From: [Leptolyngbya] sp. PCC 7376
GTDB lineage: Bacteria > Cyanobacteriota > Cyanobacteriia > Cyanobacteriales > MRBY01
Direction: 5' to 3'
Length of the DNA: 64,000 bases
Assembly (NCBI RefSeq): GCF_000316605.1
Contig: NC_019683.1
Coordinates: forward strand, 2,774,036-2,838,035
Shown: one piece after another, positions 43,128-51,795 of the stretch
Layout of the letters: each line of letters starts with the position of its first letter
How positions within the stretch are numbered: the stretch's first letter is position 1
Position numbers and translations under genes: made by a program
The notes under the pieces: model-generated
Database searches by the model: none
The model's input: the letters and a program-made list of their open reading frames with translations, nothing else
Told to the model about the DNA's origin: nothing

Positions 43128-44768
43128 TTATTTCTTATACCAATAAATACCTAATGTCAGCACGATCAAGATGCAAATAGACACCAACCAATTTCCCAAT
43201 AAGACGTAAGTTGTTTTGGTTTGTTTTAGATAAATATTCGTCGCATAGGTGATGTACTGGTTGAGTTGGGATGTCCAAATCGCAGTGCCATTGGGCGTAA
43301 TCACACTAGATAGTCCGGTATTACTGGCACGAATTGTCCAACGATCGTTGGCGATCGCCTGCATCACATCAAGAGCTTGGTGTTGGGCAGGCATCGTAGG
43401 GCTGTAATGGGCATCATTCGACGCGACAATAATGTATTCACCTCCAGCAGCAGTTTGGCGACGGAAATGCTCTGGGTAGGCAGATTCATAACAAATCGCG
43501 GCGATCGCCTTCCCGATAGGCGTCATAATCGTCGGTGGATTTTGGCCACGCACGAGATGGGCATCAAGGGGCGACAACCGATCAATAAATTTCCCAAAAA
43601 TTGCTTCAAAGGGAATGTATTCACCGAGGGGCACAAGTTGCTGTTTATTGAACCGGCTAATCACTTCAGTTTGAGCGCTAATCGTAAATAAACTATTCGT
43701 GAAATTTTTGCCCTCTGAGCCAAAAGCCCCCAAAATAACGGGGATTTTTTCTTGCCTCATCGCACGGGATAATTCTGTCCCCGCTAAAATTTGCTCGATT
43801 CTAAAGGGCAACGCTGTTTCTGGGGTGATAATTAGATCAACATCCTGCGCCGCAAGGTCACGGTAGCCTTTCGTGTAGTTGGCGATCGCCCGTGAGGTGC
43901 CATTTTCGTAGAGCTTAATTTCGTTGGGAATATTCCCTTGGATAATGCCAATTTTTGCAGCGCGATCTGTGACTAATTCTGTATTTCCAAATAAATACCA
44001 ACCCCATAAATGAGCTGCTCCAAAAATCACAAGACTTAAACTCAACAATACCGATATCGAAAATACTTTTTTTCTCTGCTGAAAAAAGCTATGAATAGCC
44101 TCAGAAAATAGGCCATTAATTACAACAAGAATTAGAGTGACTGTTGTGAATCCAGAAAGACGAGTGAGTTGTAATAAAAATAGATTATGGGGGCTTTGGC
44201 TAAACGCTAAAAAATGCCAAAACAGATCACTCTGACTTAAAAAATATTCTGCAATGCACCATAATGCTGAGCCAAACAGAACTCGATTACAACGATAGGC
44301 TAAACCACTATTTCTAGTGGCAGAAATATCCTGAAAAATGAGCATCCCAACAGCCCAAAAGAACGGGATACAAATGCCCCAAAAGGTAATAATTAGCCAG
44401 CAGATCGCGGCAATACACAAGCTCCAAAACCACGGCACTCCCATCCAAGTCATCGGGTGAATGCCTGTAATCCAAAACAGCGTTAAGCCTTGGTAGCCCA
44501 ATCCCCAAGCCCCTGCGCAAAAAAGTGCGAGTTTGTGGCGATCGCCAAACGATTTAACGCGTTGCCAAAACGATAATCCCGTTTGCGCAGCATTTATTTT
44601 TCCAGAATTCGCCGGAGTAATCACAATTAACCACAACGGGATAATCGCAACCCAGGCGAGATACCAAGCCTCCAAAGGCGCAGAGGTGATGCCCATGGCC
44701 ACACCACCGGCAAAGGCAAATAAGACCTTACGCATCATCTGCGGGGAAAGTGCCATTGCGTACGTCAT
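43128..44768 (-). CDS. lnt: Apolipoprotein N-acyltransferase
   Basis: This membrane enzyme adds the third acyl chain to the N-terminal Cys of lipoproteins. It has several N-terminal helices followed by a nitrilase-like domain. The catalytic Glu-Lys-Cys set is visible in [27 protein letters not shown] and [14 protein letters not shown]. The last residues form one more helix. The exact start is uncertain among Met codons at 44789, 44768 and 44756; in every case it overlaps the end of panB. Several lipoproteins in this window are its likely substrates. Confidence 0.9.
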   Translation of the reverse strand: MTYAMALSPQMMRKVLFAFAGGVAMGITSAPLEAWYLAWVAIIPLWLIVITPANSGKINAAQTGLSFWQRVKSFGDRHKLALFCAGAWGLGYQGLTLFWITGIHPMTWMGVPWFWSLCIAAICWLIITFWGICIPFFWAVGMLIFQDISATRNSGLAYRCNRVLFGSALWCIAEYFLSQSDLFWHFLAFSQSPHNLFLLQLTRLSGFTTVTLILVVINGLFSEAIHSFFQQRKKVFSISVLLSLSLVIFGAAHLWGWYLFGNTELVTDRAAKIGIIQGNIPNEIKLYENGTSRAIANYTKGYRDLAAQDVDLIITPETALPFRIEQILAGTELSRAMRQEKIPVILGAFGSEGKNFTNSLFTISAQTEVISRFNKQQLVPLGEYIPFEAIFGKFIDRLSPLDAHLVRGQNPPTIMTPIGKAIAAICYESAYPEHFRRQTAAGGEYIIVASNDAHYSPTMPAQHQALDVMQAIANDRWTIRASNTGLSSVITPNGTAIWTSQLNQYITYATNIYLKQTKTTYVLLGNWLVSICILIVLTLGIYWYKK

Positions 44769-45513
44769 CGCTATAGGTCTTAATGGCATCGGTAATCAGA
44801 CCAGAAAGATTAAGATATTGCTTCGCGAAGGGAGGTGATTTTTGCGACAAACCCAATAAATCAGCCGTCACCAAAACCTGTCCATCACAAACAGAGCCAG
44901 CCCCAATACCAATGGTCGGAATCGATAATTTCTGCGTAATCGTCTCTGCCAATGTCGTCGGAATATGTTCTAGCACCACCGCAAATGCACCAGCCTGCTC
45001 CAAGGCGATCGCCTCATTCATCACCCGTTCAGCATCGGTAGCATTTTTTCCTTGCTGCCGATAACCGAGGGTATGCACCGATTGAGGCGTCAAACCAACA
45101 TGACCCATCACTGGAATGCCCAACATGGTTAACCGATCCACTGTTTCGGCGATCGCCGGATGACCGCCCTCTAATTTGATCGCCTGTGCCGAAGTTTCCT
45201 TAAGAATACGACCCGCCGTGTGAATCGCCTGTGCCAAACTTTCTTGGTAGGTGAGAAACGGCAAATCACTGACAATCAAAGCATTCTTTGTTGCGCGACA
45301 AACAGCCTGAGTATGGTGGATCATCGCATCGAGACTCACCGGCAACGTATTTTGATAGCCTAACGCCACCATTGCCAACGAATCCCCCACGAGGATCATG
45401 TCTACCCCAGCCTCATCCACCAGTCGGGCGATCGCATAATCCCATGCCGTTAACGCCACAATGGGCCGCGCTTCTTGTTTGTACCGCCGCAAAATTCTCG
45501 GTGTTACCCGCAT
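44728..45513 (-). CDS. panB: 3-methyl-2-oxobutanoate hydroxymethyltransferase
   Basis: This enzyme catalyses the first step of pantothenate synthesis, transferring a hydroxymethyl group from 5,10-methylene-THF to 2-oxoisovalerate. The 261-aa length and the motifs [58 protein letters not shown] and [17 protein letters not shown] are characteristic. It overlaps lnt at its 3' end and is followed upstream by the propeller gene on the same strand. Confidence 0.95.
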   Translation of the reverse strand: MRVTPRILRRYKQEARPIVALTAWDYAIARLVDEAGVDMILVGDSLAMVALGYQNTLPVSLDAMIHHTQAVCRATKNALIVSDLPFLTYQESLAQAIHTAGRILKETSAQAIKLEGGHPAIAETVDRLTMLGIPVMGHVGLTPQSVHTLGYRQQGKNATDAERVMNEAIALEQAGAFAVVLEHIPTTLAETITQKLSIPTIGIGAGSVCDGQVLVTADLLGLSQKSPPFAKQYLNLSGLITDAIKTYSDDVRNGTFPADDA

Positions 45514-45522
45514 GCATATCCC

Positions 45523-46560
45523 CTAAGGTTGAACAAACCCATAGTGGGGACGAGTTACGCCCGTTGTCAAACTCACCCAAGCTAACCCTTGATAAGTACC
45601 AACCCATAATTTATTGCCAATATCCGGGGCGATCGCCAAAACCTGTCGCGAAGGCAGTTGACCGACTTGACCGAGAAGTAGTCCACTATCTGCCTTTAGC
45701 CTTAGAACCCCCTCATCTGTGCCCGCCCAAACTGTCCCATCAGCACCAAACTGAACACTAGTGACATTTTTCTCACGCATTGAGGTGACATTCCTCAAGA
45801 TTTCGCCCGTTTCTGGATCAACGACGAGTAGTCCATCAAGCGTGCCCGCCCACAATAATCCATCAGGAGCCGTCGCAAGACTATTCACAACATTACCCGT
45901 AATATCGCGCACAGTTTGCATGGGAATTGCACTGGCCGTATTCACTTGTACTAACCCTAAAAGCGTCCCGACCCACAGATTACCATCTTGGTCGAGAGTC
46001 ATGGCGTTCGGACGTAAACCAGGTAGCTTTTTCAGGGTGGTCATCACAAGGCCTTCATCAGGACTAATCAAGACGAGTCCTTGATCTGTGCCCACCCAGA
46101 GATAACCGCGTTGATCTACCAACAGAGAAACAATGCGATTTGAGGGTAATAAAATATTATGCTCCGTGACTTCGTTACTGCGGGAATCTACGCGCAATAA
46201 TCCCTGAGTGGTGCCGACCCAGATTCTACCGACTCGATCCATCGCGAGGGCTTCGACATTGTAATTTGTGAGGTCAATGCGCTTAAGAATATTGCCTGTG
46301 TTGGGATCAATGCGGCTTAATCCCTGCCAAGATCCGACCCAAAGATCACCATCCCAATTTTCGAGGAGCGATGTTATGCGGAGATTTTCGCTGCTTAGAT
46401 TAAATTCTGGTTCAAGATTTGGTGGCGGAGGGGAAACATTTTCATAGATTGGCGAGACAAATTCAGAAACCTCGGCGATCGCCGCAGGAGTCAGAAAAAA
46501 GCTAGAGCAGAGGCTCACCCCAGCTAGCAAAAAGGAGCAAGAAGAAGAAATACGTCCCAT
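45523..46560 (-). CDS. Secreted beta-propeller protein
   Basis: A 345-aa protein with a signal peptide (LLAGVSLCSSFFLTPAAIAE). The rest consists of about seven propeller blades of the two-component-regulator propeller type, each with a phrase like GDLWVGSWQGLSRIDPNTG, RIWVGTTQGLLRV or GYLWVGTDQGLVLI. It lies outside the plasma membrane and probably binds a ligand or protein. Similar propellers form sensor domains, but no kinase or output domain is fused here. It ends 10 bp before panB. Confidence 0.75.
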   Translation of the reverse strand: MGRISSSCSFLLAGVSLCSSFFLTPAAIAEVSEFVSPIYENVSPPPPNLEPEFNLSSENLRITSLLENWDGDLWVGSWQGLSRIDPNTGNILKRIDLTNYNVEALAMDRVGRIWVGTTQGLLRVDSRSNEVTEHNILLPSNRIVSLLVDQRGYLWVGTDQGLVLISPDEGLVMTTLKKLPGLRPNAMTLDQDGNLWVGTLLGLVQVNTASAIPMQTVRDITGNVVNSLATAPDGLLWAGTLDGLLVVDPETGEILRNVTSMREKNVTSVQFGADGTVWAGTDEGVLRLKADSGLLLGQVGQLPSRQVLAIAPDIGNKLWVGTYQGLAWVSLTTGVTRPHYGFVQP

Positions 46561-46806
46561 AGGATTACGATATCGTCGCCACGGAGATTCGCTGCCTATT
46601 GTATCGGATTTTTTTCGAGCATTCCCGAAACCAAGATAATCCGCAATATCATCCCTGCTTTTCTCACCGAATTCTCAGTTTTTCGTGGTGGCGATCGCCT
46701 CAACACCAAGCCATCACAATTCAATCAAGATTCCCATCACGACAGAGGTCGCTAAGGATTTCTTCTGAAACGGCTGAAATTTTTGACCACCTGGCACCAG
46801 TTGCTT

Positions 46807-47208
46807 TCAGATAGCGGCTTTTTCACTATTGCCAGAAGCACCAGCATTACGACCACGGGGGATGGTTTCTAATGCTTTTTGCTCTGTCTCATATATCTCA
46901 AAGACAGAATCCATCATTGTCACTTCGAAGACTAAACGAGATTCGGGGTGGACTTCACAAATACGAAAACTACCTTGATTTTTATCAGCATCGCGCATGC
47001 CTGCAACCAGAGCCGTTAGACCCGAACTGTCCACAAAGCTGACTTGGCTAAGGTTAATAACGACATGGGGGCTCAATTTAGAAATACATTGCTGCAACTC
47101 AAGCCGGAATTGCCATGCTGTCCTGATGTCCAGCCGCCCACTTGGAGTTAAAACGATAATTGCCGTTCCGTCTGATGTAGTGTGAGTTACTTGTTCGATC
47201 GGAATCAC
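46807..47208 (-). CDS. STAS-domain anti-sigma factor antagonist-like protein
   Basis: A STAS-domain protein (133 aa from GTG 47208). The phosphorylatable Ser region is VINLSQVSFVDSSGLTALVA, typical of SpoIIAA/RsbV-type antagonists controlled by a serine kinase. GTG 47208 is preferred over ATG 47232 because GGGAGG lies just upstream of it. The C-terminal 25 residues (IPRGRNAGASGNSEKAAI) are a disordered tail. No partner kinase or phosphatase is adjacent. Confidence 0.8.
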   Translation of the reverse strand: MIPIEQVTHTTSDGTAIIVLTPSGRLDIRTAWQFRLELQQCISKLSPHVVINLSQVSFVDSSGLTALVAGMRDADKNQGSFRICEVHPESRLVFEVTMMDSVFEIYETEQKALETIPRGRNAGASGNSEKAAI

Positions 47209-47418
47209 ACAGACCTCCCAATTACTAAGCACAGATAAAACTGGCTTATAAATTCATCTCTCATCATACTCAATATAATTTACTTCGTTGCCGATTCCGT
47301 CTAGATTTGCGCATTTATACTGAGAAATACCACACTATTGATTTGGCGATCGCCGACCCTTCACATCAATATGCGTGATATTCCCCAGTCTTTAACAGTT
47401 ATTTAAAACTCAACAACC

Positions 47419-48456
47419 TTAAGAAGGTTTCCAATTTGCCCAATCTTGGGGTTTGAGGAAACGATCATAAAGCTCAGCTTCACGGCTACCCGCTTCAGGC
47501 TGGAAATTATATTGCCAGCGAACGAGGGGAGGAAGAGACATCAAGATAGACTCAGTACGCCCATTGGTCTGCAATCCAAAAATCGTGCCACGGTCATAAA
47601 CGAGGTTGAATTCGACATAGCGGCCACGGCGGTAAAGCTGGAACTGTCGCTCATGATCGCCATATTCAATGCCTTTGCGACGCTCAATAATCGGCACATA
47701 GGCATCGAGGAAAGAACCTGCACAATCCTGCACAAATCCAAAAATATCTTCCCAACTACGCTGGGGCTGCTCTCCTAGATTACGGCTGTGCTCTGCCGCT
47801 GCTTTATCAGGGTGAGGGCCTTTATAGAGTTCACCAGTGCCATCTTGATAATCAAAGAATAAACCGCCAATACCACGGGTCTCATCGCGGTGCTTCAAGT
47901 AAAAATATTCGTCACACCAGCGCTTAAAGACATTGTAATACTCCGCATGGTGGCGATCGCAAGCCGCTTGATAGGTCTTGTGAAAATGTGCGGCATCTTC
48001 AGCAAAAGGATAATAAGGAGTTAAATCAGCACCACCGCCAAACCACCAAACTGGGCCAGCCTCAAAGTAACGGTAGTTGAGATGAACCGTTGGGATATAA
48101 GGGCTACGGGGGTGGAGCACCATCGAAGTGCCAGTTGCGTAGAAGCCATGACCGGCTGCTTCTGGACGTTGTTTGAGGATCGAAGGCGGTAATTGCTTAC
48201 CCCAAACCTCAGAAAAATTCACGCCACCTTGCTCAAGGACATTGCCTTCAGTCATGACTCGGGAGCGACCACCGCCACCTTCTTCGCGTCGCCATGCATC
48301 TTCCTGAAATTTTCCGGCACCATCAGCAGTTTCAAGTCCAGCACAAATAGTGTCCTGGATTTGCTGCATAAACTTACTGACACGTTCCTGCGAATCAGAA
48401 GGAGGTAGAGGCTTATTGGATGCGGAGGCTTTCGGTTCTGTGTGCAAAGCTGTCAT
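47419..48456 (-). CDS. hemF: Oxygen-dependent coproporphyrinogen III oxidase
   Basis: This enzyme decarboxylates coproporphyrinogen III to protoporphyrinogen IX with O2, in the shared heme and chlorophyll pathway. The 345-aa protein shows [58 protein letters not shown] and [14 protein letters not shown], all diagnostic. The N-terminal 25 residues are low-complexity. It is a single gene. Confidence 0.96.
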   Translation of the reverse strand: MTALHTEPKASASNKPLPPSDSQERVSKFMQQIQDTICAGLETADGAGKFQEDAWRREEGGGGRSRVMTEGNVLEQGGVNFSEVWGKQLPPSILKQRPEAAGHGFYATGTSMVLHPRSPYIPTVHLNYRYFEAGPVWWFGGGADLTPYYPFAEDAAHFHKTYQAACDRHHAEYYNVFKRWCDEYFYLKHRDETRGIGGLFFDYQDGTGELYKGPHPDKAAAEHSRNLGEQPQRSWEDIFGFVQDCAGSFLDAYVPIIERRKGIEYGDHERQFQLYRRGRYVEFNLVYDRGTIFGLQTNGRTESILMSLPPLVRWQYNFQPEAGSREAELYDRFLKPQDWANWKPS

Positions 48457-48875
48457 GGTCGTTTAAAGAAATATCAAATGACGTTGTTAATAAAAACGAG
48501 TCGATAAGTATGTGCTTATAAAAAACGCTTCTGTTTATTTAAGCCGTCTATCCTGAATCCTTTGTACAGCAAGGGCTTCTCAGTTTCTTGGCATTAAACA
48601 ATATTCAGACTAACTCGAATTGGTGCGTTTTCTGCTCCGCAAATGTGTTGTTTGATGAAGTTCGTAACAGATTGTAAAAAAGTCATTTTCTCTACGCTTG
48701 GGCGATCACCCACAACATGACTCACGATTTTTCAATCAGAAACATCAAAGTTTTATAACGTTTTCTCTCGCTAGCTGAAGGTTTTGAATTGGATCGTCTT
48801 AAACTAAGAGAAGGTTAAGGCTAGATTAAATCAATTAATTTGATCGACCCCAAGTAAACCAAGGAGAGTAAAAAA
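48457..48875. other. Divergent intergenic region
   Basis: A 419-bp region between hemF and the 52-aa gene, which diverge. I find no further ORF, RNA gene or clear operator. It must contain the promoters of both. Confidence 0.4.
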
Positions 48876-49034
48876 ATGACATCTAATACTCAAGGTTCGG
48901 TCAAACTCCAAGCAGCATCTTGTCCGATTAAGTGGGTGGCTCCAAAAGCAGAAACAAAGCTAGTAGCCTATTGGCAAAAAGACAGAGAAGGGAAATTATG
49001 TCGTTATTGGGCTAAACAGGCGATCGCCCACTAA
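48876..49034 (+). CDS. 52-aa protein, unknown
   Basis: A short ORF starting MTSNTQGSVKLQAASCPIKW and ending YWAKQAIAH. A strong ribosome-binding sequence AAGGAGAG lies 8 bp upstream. The protein is basic, Trp-rich for its size and has two Cys. No family is recognised. The strong leader and the following terminator-like hairpins argue that it is expressed. Confidence 0.6.
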   Translation: MTSNTQGSVKLQAASCPIKWVAPKAETKLVAYWQKDREGKLCRYWAKQAIAH

Positions 49035-49165
49035 AAAGTCCCTCAAACATCTTAAGAACAAGTCAAATCCGGAGCTTTTTCATTTATTCAATTACTGAAA
49101 AGCTTCGGGTTTTCTATGTGTAGAAACGCTGATTTTCTAGTAGAAAATAATTCTAAAGACAGAAA

Positions 49166-49188
49166 AAAGAGCGATCAGGCCGCTCTTT
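49166..49188. terminator. Hairpin between convergent genes
   Basis: AAAGAGCG and CGCTCTTT form a perfect 8-bp stem with a 7-nt loop. A-rich sequence on one side and T-rich on the other suit a bidirectional terminator for the 52-aa gene and the 36-aa gene. Confidence 0.7.
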
Positions 49189-49242
49189 ACTAATGTTATG
49201 AAGTTATATTTTTTAAGTCGTTTCAACGATTAAGACATTAGT

Positions 49243-49353
49243 TTAAGACGCATAGAAATGGTGGGGAAGAACCCAGCAAAAAATGGGAGCCAAAACGATA
49301 CAGGCTACCGTGACAACGCCAATAATCTCAAGCACTAACAAGCCATCAGTCAT
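49243..49353 (-). CDS. 36-aa single-helix membrane protein
   Basis: A very short ORF encoding MTDGLLVLEIIGVVTVACIV and on to WVLPHHFYAS. It has one membrane helix and a short polar tail, the size and layout of the small photosystem or cytochrome b6f subunits. I cannot match it to a named subunit. It lies about 100 bp downstream of psb34 on the same strand. It could be an uncharacterised photosynthetic small protein. Confidence 0.5.
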   Translation of the reverse strand: MTDGLLVLEIIGVVTVACIVLAPIFCWVLPHHFYAS

Positions 49354-49450
49354 GGCAATATCCTCGCAAATGTAATCGAGTGCTGACAATTCAAGTCTAG
49401 CTTTTAGTTTTTGAGATCACGGGCAAGATTAGGTCAACGGATAAAAAACT

Positions 49451-49627
49451 TTAGCCTGAGATAACAAACGTTACAGCGATGAGAGCCGTAACTAATACGC
49501 CGCCAAAAATACCAGCAATCGCCATACTTTTCTTGTTGTTGTCAGTTTCAGGGTCAGCCTTGTACATGGGGGGCTCTACTGCAAAATTATTGAGTTTGCC
49601 GTCTTCATCTTCGATTTGATAAGGCAT
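49451..49627 (-). CDS. psb34: Psb34 / ssl1498-family photosystem II assembly protein
   Basis: A 58-aa protein with the conserved motif GKLNNFAVEPPMYKADP in its N-terminal part and a single C-terminal membrane helix (MAIAGIFGGVLVTALIAVTF). This matches the ssl1498-family light-harvesting-like protein, called Psb34, which binds photosystem II assembly intermediates near CP47. The ribosome site upstream is weak. It should sit in the thylakoid membrane. Confidence 0.8.
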   Translation of the reverse strand: MPYQIEDEDGKLNNFAVEPPMYKADPETDNNKKSMAIAGIFGGVLVTALIAVTFVISG

Positions 49628-49728
49628 TTTTAAAATTCCTGTAGGTAAAATTCTGAAGTTTTTTATTGAGATAATTCTAGGAAATCACTTTATGTTTAGC
49701 TACAAAACTCAATAAAAGTTCAAGATCC

Positions 49729-50520
49729 CTAAGCGCCCATACCGGAATAATGTTTGAGTCCTTTCCGCCAAAAATAACGGTTTAAAACGAAAAAGATAGC
49801 GCTCCATAAGGTCATAACGATTATGCCTTCCCAGATACGAACGGGCAGACCCATGATGATCGCAGCGGGGAAATAAATGACATAGGGAAAAGGTGTCAGC
49901 AATGCTATTTCGCGCATGAGTGGCGGAAAGGTTTCGAGGGGAGCGATGTAGCCAGAGAGAAAAACGTAAAACAGAAACCATGTTTGCTCAATAGCACTGG
50001 CTTTTTCGATCCAAAATGCCGCCATTGCAAAAGTGTATTGCATTAAGAATCGCATTCCGAAGGCGATCGCCGTGGTTAAGGTACAAAGTAAAATCTGATT
50101 TAGGCTTGGTCTCCAGAGAGATTCGGGGTATAGCAAAAAGAACAAACCAATTAAGAGGAAGGTGAAGGGGAGACGCGCAATCCGTTCTGCGGCATGGCCT
50201 GCGAGGTGTCGCCAAGCGGGATCAATTGGTTGTAATAGTGTGAAGGACAGTTTTCCCTGGGTGACTTCTTTTTCAAAATCCCAAATTACCCAAACGAGTG
50301 TTAGTTGCCTCACGACAAAAACGGCGAGGAAATAGCGGGCAAACTCAACGGACGAGAGAGACATTTCGACCTGGTTCGCGGCTTCTGTCCAGGCTCCCAA
50401 CAAAATCATGGGCAAAGAACCTGATAAGACCCAGAAAAATAACTCAGCACGATACTCCACCATATAGGCGTAGTAAACAGTGAGTAATGTGGTGACTTTG
50501 CGCAGAAGCGATCGCAGCAT
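49729..50520 (-). CDS. ABC-2 family transporter permease
   Basis: A 263-aa membrane protein with about six helices, of the ABC2_membrane_6 (DUF990) type. The region IWDFEKEVTQGKLSFTLLQPIDPAWRH, in two parts, is typical. Such proteins form exporters together with an ATPase and a second permease; neither is adjacent here. The substrate is unknown. It diverges from the TPR gene at 50589. Confidence 0.8.
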   Translation of the reverse strand: MLRSLLRKVTTLLTVYYAYMVEYRAELFFWVLSGSLPMILLGAWTEAANQVEMSLSSVEFARYFLAVFVVRQLTLVWVIWDFEKEVTQGKLSFTLLQPIDPAWRHLAGHAAERIARLPFTFLLIGLFFLLYPESLWRPSLNQILLCTLTTAIAFGMRFLMQYTFAMAAFWIEKASAIEQTWFLFYVFLSGYIAPLETFPPLMREIALLTPFPYVIYFPAAIIMGLPVRIWEGIIVMTLWSAIFFVLNRYFWRKGLKHYSGMGA

Positions 50521-50588
50521 AGGTCTCGGAGGACAAAGGACAAAATCTATAATAGGGTTAAATTTTCGGATCTTGCTGCTTGTTTATT

Positions 50589-51563
50589 ATGAAATCTCTG
50601 CGTCCGGCGATCGCCTGTCTAGGTTTATTGTTCACTGCTGCGTCCATTTCTCCATTGATGGCGCAAACTTCACCAGCTACCGTTACTATCCCTGAAGCGT
50701 ATTACACCGGCGTTAATCAAAGCCGACTAGGAAATTATGGTGATGCGTTATTTGAGCTGACTACTGCGATTCGTTTCAGCCCCAGTTTTGCGGATGCCTA
50801 CTATCAACGGGGATTTGTCCACGAAAAAATGGGGAATACAACCGAGGCGATCGCCGACTATAACCGAGCATTGCAGCGTGATGCAAACCATGAAGTGGCT
50901 TATCTGCAACGCGGCATGCTCTATGCAAAGGCAGGAGAAACGGTTAAAGCAGTAGAAGATTTTGACCGAATTTTAACGGTGATTAATCCCAATAACATTT
51001 TTGCGCTGGTGGCACGGGGTCAAGCTTTTGCCAGCATAGGTGAATCTGTTTTGGCGCTACAGGATTTCACTGGGGCGATCAATCTCAATAATCGTTTTGC
51101 TGAAGCATATGTTGAACGAGGTTTAGTCTACCAGCGCCTTAATAATGTGGTGCAAGCAGTGGCAGATTATTCGATGGCAGTAGAAATCGATCCTTCTCTT
51201 GTCACGCCTTATCTGCAACGGGGTGCAATCTATCGCCAAGGTAATCGTATTAAAGAGGCGATCGCCGACTATAACTTTGCCCTTCAAAATGACCCAGAAA
51301 ATGCCACAGCCTATTATCTACGAGGCGTTGCAGTAGAGCAACAAGGTCAATATCAAGCGGCTTTCACCGATTATTCACGGGCGATCGAATTTAATGACAA
51401 GATTGCGCCAGCCTACGGTAATCGCGCCAATATTTATGCCCAACGCGGGGAATATGCTGCGGCTAAACAGGATTATCAACAGGCTGCTCAACTCTTTTTA
51501 GACCAAGGCAAACAGGATGATTATTTGATCACCCTAGAGTTAATCCGCACTCTACCCAACTAA
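50589..51563 (+). CDS. Secreted TPR protein
   Basis: A 324-aa protein with a signal peptide (LRPAIACLGLLFTAASISPL, cleavage near LMAQ). About eight tetratricopeptide repeats fill the rest (AYYQRGFVHEKMGNTTEAIA is one; AYLQRGMLYAKAGETVKAVE another). TPRs form a helical scaffold for protein binding. The protein is likely periplasmic. ATG 50589 begins the signal peptide. The partner is unknown. Confidence 0.8.
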   Translation: MKSLRPAIACLGLLFTAASISPLMAQTSPATVTIPEAYYTGVNQSRLGNYGDALFELTTAIRFSPSFADAYYQRGFVHEKMGNTTEAIADYNRALQRDANHEVAYLQRGMLYAKAGETVKAVEDFDRILTVINPNNIFALVARGQAFASIGESVLALQDFTGAINLNNRFAEAYVERGLVYQRLNNVVQAVADYSMAVEIDPSLVTPYLQRGAIYRQGNRIKEAIADYNFALQNDPENATAYYLRGVAVEQQGQYQAAFTDYSRAIEFNDKIAPAYGNRANIYAQRGEYAAAKQDYQQAAQLFLDQGKQDDYLITLELIRTLPN

Positions 51564-51612
51564 CCTTGTAGTATCTGCGTTATACTTCAGAAGTACAGAT
51601 TGATGGTGACCG

Positions 51613-51795
51613 ATGCGCATCAAAAGTTGGGAAAGTCCCCGCCGTCGGGGTCGCAACGACAAAGGCAAAGGGGGTTCAGCCCGCCAGCGCCAATTAAAAA
51701 AACGCAATAAAATGCTGCGAAACAAACTCAAGCGGCAGCAAGATGACCGAAAGGGAGGGGAGAAATGCCCCTCTTTTTTATTGCCTATTGTTTGA
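51613..51795 (+). CDS. Small Arg/Lys-rich protein, doubtful 3' end
   Basis: An ORF of 60 aa, [20 protein letters not shown] and on, extremely basic and of nucleic-acid-binding composition. Its last ~13 codons run through a terminator hairpin at 51755-51779 and overlap gyrA by 11 bp. Either the true gene is a small basic protein extended by loss of its stop, or it is not a gene. The basic core, 36 residues, looks protein-like. Confidence 0.4.
   Translation: MRIKSWESPRRRGRNDKGKGGSARQRQLKKRNKMLRNKLKRQQDDRKGGEKCPSFLLPIV
51755..51779 (+). terminator. Terminator before gyrA 3' end
   Basis: GAGGGG pairs with CCCCTC over a 7-nt loop and is followed by six T. It would stop plus-strand transcription coming from the TPR and basic-protein genes. 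Confidence 0.8.
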
